This document shows, piece by piece, positions 40,001 through 49,000 of a stretch of 64,000 nucleotides of DNA (its first letter is position 1; every line of letters starts with the position of its first letter). The position numbers and the translations under genes are program-made. The DNA is from Anseranas semipalmata (Eukaryota; Chordata; Aves; Anseriformes; Anseranatidae), in contig VXAA01005253.1 in assembly GCA_013399115.1 (NCBI GenBank), positions 202,050 through 266,049 of the forward strand. Reading direction: 5' to 3'. Under the pieces are notes generated by a model, which searched no databases, was not told the origin of the DNA, and saw nothing but the letters and a program-made list of their open reading frames with translations.

Positions 40001-43000
40001 TATCTGTTATATATAATCTTGAAAAACAAAAGAGTGTTTAATTCTCTCTTTAATTAAAAAGTGTTTAATTCTCCCCACGGGAAAAAGAAGCTGAGAGAAT
40101 ACAGCACCTCTGGCTTAGGCTCCTGACCGTTGTTCTCTTTTCTGTGTTTTTAAGCAAAAAGTCAGACAAAAAGCAGAGCCACAAAAGTACAATTTCTCTG
40201 TGAAATTAAAAAAAAAAAAAAGGAAACAGCTCCCATAATGATGCTGATTCAAGTCTGAAAAAACATCTATAAGGATCCCCAGTTAATTATATTCTATCCG
40301 AGTTCTCTGTGTAGGGAAACTCTAACTTATATTTATGAAAACAACTTCCCACATCTGAGTGAAGAGCAACATGACAGCATCATCCTTCTTAGCTTGCAGA
40401 CTGCCAGTTCTGTCCCAATTCCTCTCATAAAGGCATTCATCAGAGCAAGGAAAATTACTAAAGCATTTCACATACATAACCAGCATCCAGACCCCAGAGA
40501 AGGGACTGACAGGGACCAGGCTGATGCTCGGGTTATGGTGCTGCTGCGGAAAGTGGAGAGAAGCAGCAGAGGTGGGCTGCACAGCTATTCACAAGGGAGG
40601 CTGTTGGAAGGGACAGAAGTGTCATGTTGTCCTTCCCCCTTCGGTAGTATCCAGGAGGTTTGCGGAGACAGAGCAGGGAAAGGAAAAGAAAAGCAGAGAG
40701 AAGAAAAACAGGGAAGTAGGAATCTCAAGTATATTCAGAAATAGCTGTCCACTCTGGCTGAAAGCCTATCACCAACACCTCGGGAGAGGACAGGTGGACC
40801 TCTCACAGGCTGTTCTCAGGTACCTCAGTGGCAAAAAAGACCCAGGTGGCCCTCATCTTTCACATCTACTCCTGGGTACTCGTGTTCCAAGCAGAAATTG
40901 TCCAGATGAAGACATAAGCAGGGCTGAAAAAGCACGTGTGTTTTGTGGTAAAGTATTGGAAGATAACAGTTCCTAGAGCTCTTTGAAGAATTTACAGCAA
41001 TTTTCTTCGCCTGAATTTTCAGTTGAGTCTTCAGGTGGCTTGAAAAAGTGCTTGAAAAAGTTTCAGCATAAGTTGGGGATTTTTAATGGAAAAAAAGTCC
41101 ATATTTGCTAACCAGACTTACTTCATACGCTGATACATAAACACACACGGTTGTCAAGCTACATTTGTCCTGGCAAAGGAGAACTTCAAATTTCTAAAGC
41201 TGTGTATATTTCAATTTTTGACCACAGTTTAACATTAGTGTATTTTTTGTTACTTTTTAAAACACTACAGTGATTAATGACAGTGAAAGAAACACACTGC
41301 ATGTGTTTACTTTGACGTGTTTCACATGAACATGTTAAAATATACACACTAAATGTGAGTTTCAAGATTTAAAACAAAAAGCGAAACAAGAAAAAAAGCA
41401 AAAGAACTTTTAGCGCTCACTTGCTCTGCTTTCTTCATGCATAGATTTATGAACACTGGGAACGCATCCAGCTGAGCCCTAAGTTGCATCTTGTATAACG
41501 TGAACAATTAAGTAGACAACCCTTCCTGATGTAGCTGTTTTTAATGAAGTTCACATCTTTATTTAGTCGATCTGTTCTTTTCCTAACCTTCTAGCAACGC
41601 ACTGAATTCCTCCACCCTCGCTACGGCTGGGAGATGCCTGCACGTAGGGAGCACTCGGTGTCGCACACCCACGGGCTGCGGTAAGCCCCGCTGCCTCCCC
41701 ATCCCAGAGAACCACCCTGCAGCGCTGAGGCTGCCCCGTGCCGCCCCAGGGCCAGCACCCTGTGCCCTGACACACTGCCCCTTGTAGCTGCAGCTGCCCC
41801 GGCTCGCCACGTGAGGGGAGGAACAGCTCTGCCCTTTCAGAGGGCAGGCACTGCACCGAGGGCAGCAGCCCACGCCAGCTAGCCCCTAACGAAGAGGCCA
41901 AGCTGTGGCCTCCAGTCCCACCATCCTGTGCCCATGGGACCAGAGCAAATGTCACTTTACCAGAAGGGACGCGCTTGTGCACACACACAAAAAAAAAAGA
42001 AGGGAAGGTGTGGGCAGAGGTAGTTTCTTTGAGTTTTTCTTTTTTACCTTGGGGTTTCTTCAAAATGTATTCAATACCCCACTCCATTTCCAGGGGCAGC
42101 TGAAGTATATTTTTGTTACAGATTGGCTCTTCTAGATGTCAAGCTGGCAGACAAAAAGAGGCAACTGGGAGAATGCCTGCTTGGAAAACTGGATGCAATA
42201 TTAATGTGGCCTTATGGACGAAGAAGGTCCTATTTATCTGAATTTAAACACTTCATGACTAGGAAAATGCTGAGCAAGGGACTTTTGAAGTTAGTTGTCC
42301 AAACGCTTTCTTGTGTGTGTTCTGGCTTCCAGCCAGGGAAGGTAACTGGATTTCTTTAATGTCATTACATTTATCAGTCCTCGTATTTGGGCAAGGATCT
42401 CTTATAGCTAAATAAATAAAGACTTCTTAAAAAGCGGTTCTGTAGTGATTTTCTAACAAAACTAAGAGTTAAACTAGGTGTTTTATTTTTTGAATTCTAA
42501 GATTCACAACCAGATAAGCAATAATCTTACAGAAAATAAGCAGACAAAAGGGACATTACATGTTAAATCCTAACGGAAAACATCAGGTGATTGCCACCAC
42601 GCTTACTACAACAGCTTCCATAGCTCAGCTCCGAGAAAGTTTTTCCTCTAATGGAATACCAAGTGAGAGAGAGGAGACCTTTCTGCCTGAATGTCATGTT
42701 CTCTGTGAACCGTCCGGCAGCTGTAAGCTGCAGGTAACGCACAGCCCGTACAGGTCAGCTTAGCGAAAGATGTGTCAGTACAGCATGCTATTCTCCTAGG
42801 ACAACATTCACTGCAAGGATACAAAAACCAGACACAAGGGTACAGAGGGCCCCAATTAATCCTGTCCCAAGGAGGCATCTGAATTAGCAAGTCGCTCTCT
42901 AAACTGCCAGGTAAGACAGACAGACACTGCCAGGAGGCAGCCAAACCCAGCCACGGCCTGTCTCACCCCCTGGGAGCACACACCGCTGTCTTCCTCAACC

Positions 43001-46000
43001 TTTCGGACACCTGCAGCAAGCCGGGCACGGCACCACCACGGCTGCGCCAGAGGAGGGAGTTCTGGGTTAAGCACCACGCAGGACAATTAAATGCCAACAC
43101 CACGCTGCTACGTATGTGTATTTTGCTTAAGTTATAGTCTACTGTTCATTCACTATTAACCAAGTCGCACAAAGCCCACCTAAAAATGTGGGCGATACGT
43201 CCATCAGTTGAACTGGAGCCTACAGAGGGAACGTCAGAATCCTGAAGCTGAGATAGAGACTACAAAATCTTCAATTATACAAAAAGAGAAAAGCCTATTG
43301 TATTTCGGGGAGGTCAGACACAGACAAATTCTATAAAATATATTAACAGAACAACGTGAAAATGAACCAGCTGTCAAAGGATTTCTAGAATTAATTTATT
43401 CCACAATGGATAGATACGAGGCATTAACGAATCTGGCCATAAAAAAAAGGGGAGGTGGGGGGGTAGCTGTTACTGCAACATGAATAAACTGGAAACGAAC
43501 ATAAAACTCCCACTAAGATCCATGAAACTGGTACAGATGATGCAAGGTCTATTCACCTTTTTTCAAAAACAGCTTATAGAATACTATATATAACAGACTA
43601 ATATCAAGTTATATGGAATTCCCATGCAAAAAGCTGCCAGCCAAGCAAGCAAAAGGTTGTAAATATCTGTCAATTGCGTAAGAGGAAAAAAAACCCTGAG
43701 AGCACAAATTTCCCCACTACCACCACCCTGCAAAAAACAGGATCAGTTAAAAGTCTGGAAATATAAAGTTAAGATTTCATTTAAAAACAGATATTAAACC
43801 ATACGTCACCTACACAAGTCTTTTCCATTCCCTTCTGAACATCTAGTCATGCAAAAAAGGTGTGTCAGATGGAGACATGATGAGGGAGCTCATTTAATAG
43901 ACATTTTATGGAAGACTTTAAGCTATGTAGCCTAGAGGTGCAGATATGTTAGATCTAATAATTGTTTTTTTTTACATTCTTTTTAGAATCAGCTAACCCT
44001 GAAATAAATGGCTTTAATTCAGTGCCTGTGTCAACGCTATATAAGCAAAGTGTCCTCTGTCTCGCAGCACACCCTAAAAAAAAAGCCCAATGAATAGTAA
44101 TTAATAAATTCAGTACTTTGCATCAACCAAGCTTTAAAAAATAATTTTAAGTTACAAGGTAATTATGTATTAGCATAATGAATAAATTCAAGTATGCACA
44201 CGCTGAGGATGCAGTTCCATGAATGGCTTCAAATGACCAAAGATCACAGGTCATTAAAAAATGCAGTCCTGAGCTCCCCACCTCTGCTCCCTCCCTGTTG
44301 CACACCTCTGTTGCTTTCTCTCCACTAAAAGCAGCACTTCTGTGGCCATGTGGCAAGCCAGCTCAGTTCACTGACCCAGATGAGCAGAAACAAGACACAA
44401 AAAAGAAGTATTCATTTTCACCTAGCTCAGAAAACTATTGCCACCCACCATATGGTTACATGATCACCAGAACAGAGGGACAGAACCCGTGGCAGCAGCA
44501 GCAGATGACACAGAAAATCACCTACTCTATATGAGACAATGGGCTCTTTGATCAGCTTAAGCTAATTAAAAAACTCAATCATATCTGATTTACAGAGGTG
44601 GGAAAGCAAGAGATCAGCCACAAGATATCGTTGCTTCCTTGGCTGAAAATGCTCCCCGGAGAGTCCTAAATGGCGCACAGCTTGATTACCTCTGCAAACA
44701 GCCTCTCTTCCGCATGCTTACACAGAAGGCATGGCTTCATACTTGAACCCATTCGATTTTTGGAAATCTTATCTTAGTTTTTACTCAGTTACAATAGCTT
44801 GATGTTACCTTACCTCCTTATCCTCTCAACCTACAGAGTACTGGCTTCAGCAATGGGACTTCTGCAGTGCCTGTTGTAAGAGCTAGGATGGCAATCAGTT
44901 TGGTAATCACAATATTTATTATTTGGTGCCTTAAGCAAACAATGTTTAATGTGGTGTAATTTACACCCCTTAAACTCTCTTTGGCTCCCACTTCACCTGG
45001 AAATACTGCGGTAAAAAAAAACTTACTGAGATACAAAAATGGCACCAAGTTTTCTATCTCGAACAAAACTTACACAGAAATGCTACCAGATGGCTTAAGT
45101 AGTCTTCTGTCCCAGTACACAGCCAAGCAACTGTGCTTAATATTAAGACTTCTGCCTGAGAGCACCTTTTAACATCACCTTATGCTGGCACAGTTCACTT
45201 CTTAAGCCAAAAACATGCTCATAGACTCACTAGCAACAATGGAGAACACTAATTCAGCTGTTACTGAAATGTAGATGTTAGGCAGATCATGCAGAGAGGT
45301 TTGAACTGAATGAAGAAAAAGTCAACCTTGAGAAGTTCGAGAACAGGTTATCACTTGAAAAGATAAAAACTTCAGACTTCCCTTCTCAATATTTATAGGG
45401 TCAACACTGGTGCAGCTGTATTACTGGCTGAATCAGCCCTATTCCCATGTGCAGAGAGGCCTAAGTTGGCATAAGTTGGTCTCTTCCAAGCCAGATGGCA
45501 GAAAGCAGAAGTAGGAGATGGTGTTACACATTAAAACATCTCTTTTCAGTTATTTTATTTGCTGTGCTTCCTTCTGGCTCCTTAGCTTGCCAGTTATATC
45601 TGCTTTATACACAGCTGAGCTCAGTACGCCTTTTAAGAGATGACATGCAAAAAATAGTGCAAATTACCTGCAGGCAAAAGGCTTTGTTCGGGAGATGCAA
45701 ATGCCAGTTTAGGGAGAGGTTAAGCAAAATATGCCCACAGAGTGCTAATTTCTGAAGTGTATTCACACTTGCTTTATTAAGAAGGTACATAAATATGTGC
45801 ACATATCATTACATATCATTTACATAATCTTTCTGAAGTTTTAAGTCAGCTGCTTAAAAATACAGATTTTTAATTGTAAACATTATTTCCAAGTTCTTTA
45901 TCTAAGTCATTCTGGACGTATTAATGTTCAAGTGTCCTGCTCAATTTTGACATTTGCTACAACTTCTGAAATAAGCTTTCTAACAGCCCAGCGTGGTCTA

Positions 46001-49000
46001 TTTTGCAGCAGATACTTTCAGTTATTTCCTTAATGCTAAATAAAAGCATGTATCAAAGTGTTTTTAAGCACAAGGTGAGAGAATGGAAAATAAAATATAA
46101 AAACTGCCTACTTCAGATGTTAAAGCAAACTACGTTTATGCGTTATAGATTCAACAGCTTCTTTTGATATGACATCTTCTCTCAATATGACCCCAAATTT
46201 TCAAGTCAAATGCTTCCTCTGTTGTTGCATGGAGACAAAAGTTCCTTAGTCTCATTTGAAAGAAAGGAGGATTAATTTAATGCATGCTGATGCCCTATGG
46301 TTTGGCATCACAGTCCATTTATTTCTGCCTCCATCTGACTTTTGGCATATGAGATTTGTTCTAAAAGCTTGCCAAGTCTCATGTGAAACTGCTCTTTTTA
46401 TTTTTAAATAGTAATTCCTAAAAATAATAGGATTGTTAAATTTCCCTCCCTTCTTGCAAGCCTTCCAGTGCCATTAAAATGGCAGTTCCCATAAAACAAT
46501 GAAAAAGCTAATCAATTTGCTGTTTAAGAAAACAACAGACTGAAAAAAATGTAGTCATCTAAACTTGCCTAGTTCAGAAAAACGGGGGTGAAAATTAATC
46601 TTCAGCTTGCAGCTAACCCCAACTTCTTTTACTAATACAGAACAAATTAAATACAGCAGTCTTAACCTTGGGTGTAGAGCGGAATGCCAGACTTAGAAAG
46701 CTGTCTTCAATTCCTGACCTCTTTGCTAAAACCAGTGAAGGATATAAATAGCATCAGCTCTGACATTACACCTATCCCTGAGAAACTGTACTGAAAAGAG
46801 CCTGCCCTTCGCACCCATCCTGCTAAGCAGCCAGAGTGTGAGTTTGGTCGCTATTGGTAAGACCAGTTTGAAGCCATTGTAGAAGAAAGCTCTTTTGTTA
46901 TACAGAGCCCAGATCTCTGCCACACACTGTGATTTCACCACGGTATTTGAGGGTTTTCCAGACCCCTACTCTTATAAACCTACAATTAGGTGGGGTCTCA
47001 ATATTATTTCTTTTTCTAAAAGATAATTTCTATTTCTTATGATTTTCAGAGAAAATATTGACAACGGTAGTTCAATGGGCTCTGCAAAACAGATAGAAAT
47101 ATCCTATATGTGCATTACAAGAACACCTCATTGATTCAGGTGGTATGATTTGAAAAACAAATGAAATAACAAATGTGAATACTCAGTAAACACACAGCAT
47201 TAGCAACTTTCTAGCTGTGAGACAGACGGGCTCTAATTCTCAGGAGCCGCTTGTTTTCCCTTGGACCTATTTCGTAGCTAGACCAATACAACAGGAAGCC
47301 TGTATAGGAAGCTCTGCTTTCTCAAGGGTGATGAGAGGGCGTGGATACACACATAATAAAACATCCCAGATTATCCAGCTGCTATGAGAAATGCAGAACA
47401 GCACAATCTGCAAACTCAGACACCCACCAGTGAAGTCCATGTGGGTCCTTCAGGACTTACTAATACTTTGATGTCTCCATACCACGATTCCTCCACTGCT
47501 CCAGATTCCAGAGGTCTTCTTAACCATCGACGTCAACTACCCTGAACAAAGCATGTTCAGATCCAGATTTCCAGCCAAACTAATAAAATCCCCTGGAACG
47601 TGGAACACAGCACAGAAACACCCATGTGGGTCTGCACAGAGCCAGCTCAGTTCCATCAGGACTTATTAGTTCAGACACTGTCTGAAAGCAGCTGCGCTGC
47701 AAAGCTGGTTCTGGAAACAACAGAGATGTGTGAACATGGCACAGCACTCGAACTAATAAACCATGCTAGTGCTGAGCAGTCTGCCCTAGGCCAAATCTGG
47801 TGCCTGTGTATCCACAGCATAGTTAATCTGCAACTGGAGAAACTGCCCGAAGAGTTAAGTCTATTTTGAGCCCAGCATGCACAGCTCTGCCCCAACCTGC
47901 ATGCCCAAGTCTTCTGTCCTCAACAAGTTTTATGTCCTCATCACCTCACTCCACATGACCAATCCCTCCATCTACCCTTTTCCTGTTTGTTCATTGCTCT
48001 CTCTCTCAGCGATTCACATCCTTCCTCTAAATGCTCATGTTAAGGCTGCACGGCATCCAGCAGCGGCTCCCAACCTTTCAGGAGTGATCAATATGGTAAC
48101 CACCCTCTCCCTGTCCAACCTTCTCCACCAGACCAACACTTCTCAACTCCTCTGTCCCTGACGCACAAGCCAAGGCTTCCCCCTTTGTCCTGTTCTTGGT
48201 GCTTCAGTCCCTAACATGGGAACAACTGTGCTCATAAAATCAAAACAAAAAGATGATTGTATTGGCATATCAAATCATCCTGCCTCCACAGGAAAAAAAA
48301 AAAGGTATCAGTGGAAATACCACCACCAAAGCTCTCACCAGGACAAGAACAGGCTACCTTTCCTAAAGGCAAAATTTCCTACTTCACCTTGAAGTTGCTT
48401 ACCTGCCAGCCCAGACAGGACTGTCTGAGGCTCTTCCCACTCGAGATTTCCCTTGTGTGACTGTCCCAAACAGGCTTGAGTATCTTGGTGTGACAAAGGG
48501 CTCCTAAGGGCAAAGGCTGTCATCAGGCTGCTACTGATAAGCAGAGTGAACAAGAGCCCTTTCATTGCCACAGAAAATGAAGCACAGGGTGACTGGCTGA
48601 CTGGACATCAGTTCTTGCCTCTCAGTTTTGTTCCCCCTTCCTACCTCTACCCACCTCTATAATCTAGGCAAAATACTTGCTGAGCTGTGTGTCTTGTAGC
48701 TCCGTCCTACAACTTGTAGGCATGAAATGGACACCAGTGGTCAAAGTTTTACAGTACTGGAAATATAATGATACAGTTAATGATTTGCAACAAAAAGTGA
48801 CTGAGTCTGGCCCTCTAGAACAGCTCAAGAGGACTCGGGTAGCACACATCATCGGTAAAACAACCACTCCAACTGTATTACTCCTCCAGCTATAATCATG
48901 ACTTCAACAGACAACATCAGGCAGTTCTAGCTGACAGAGGAGATTCCTCGTTTTTGAGCTGGTTCCAGAACACTGAAATCAATATAAAAATAAGGAAATC

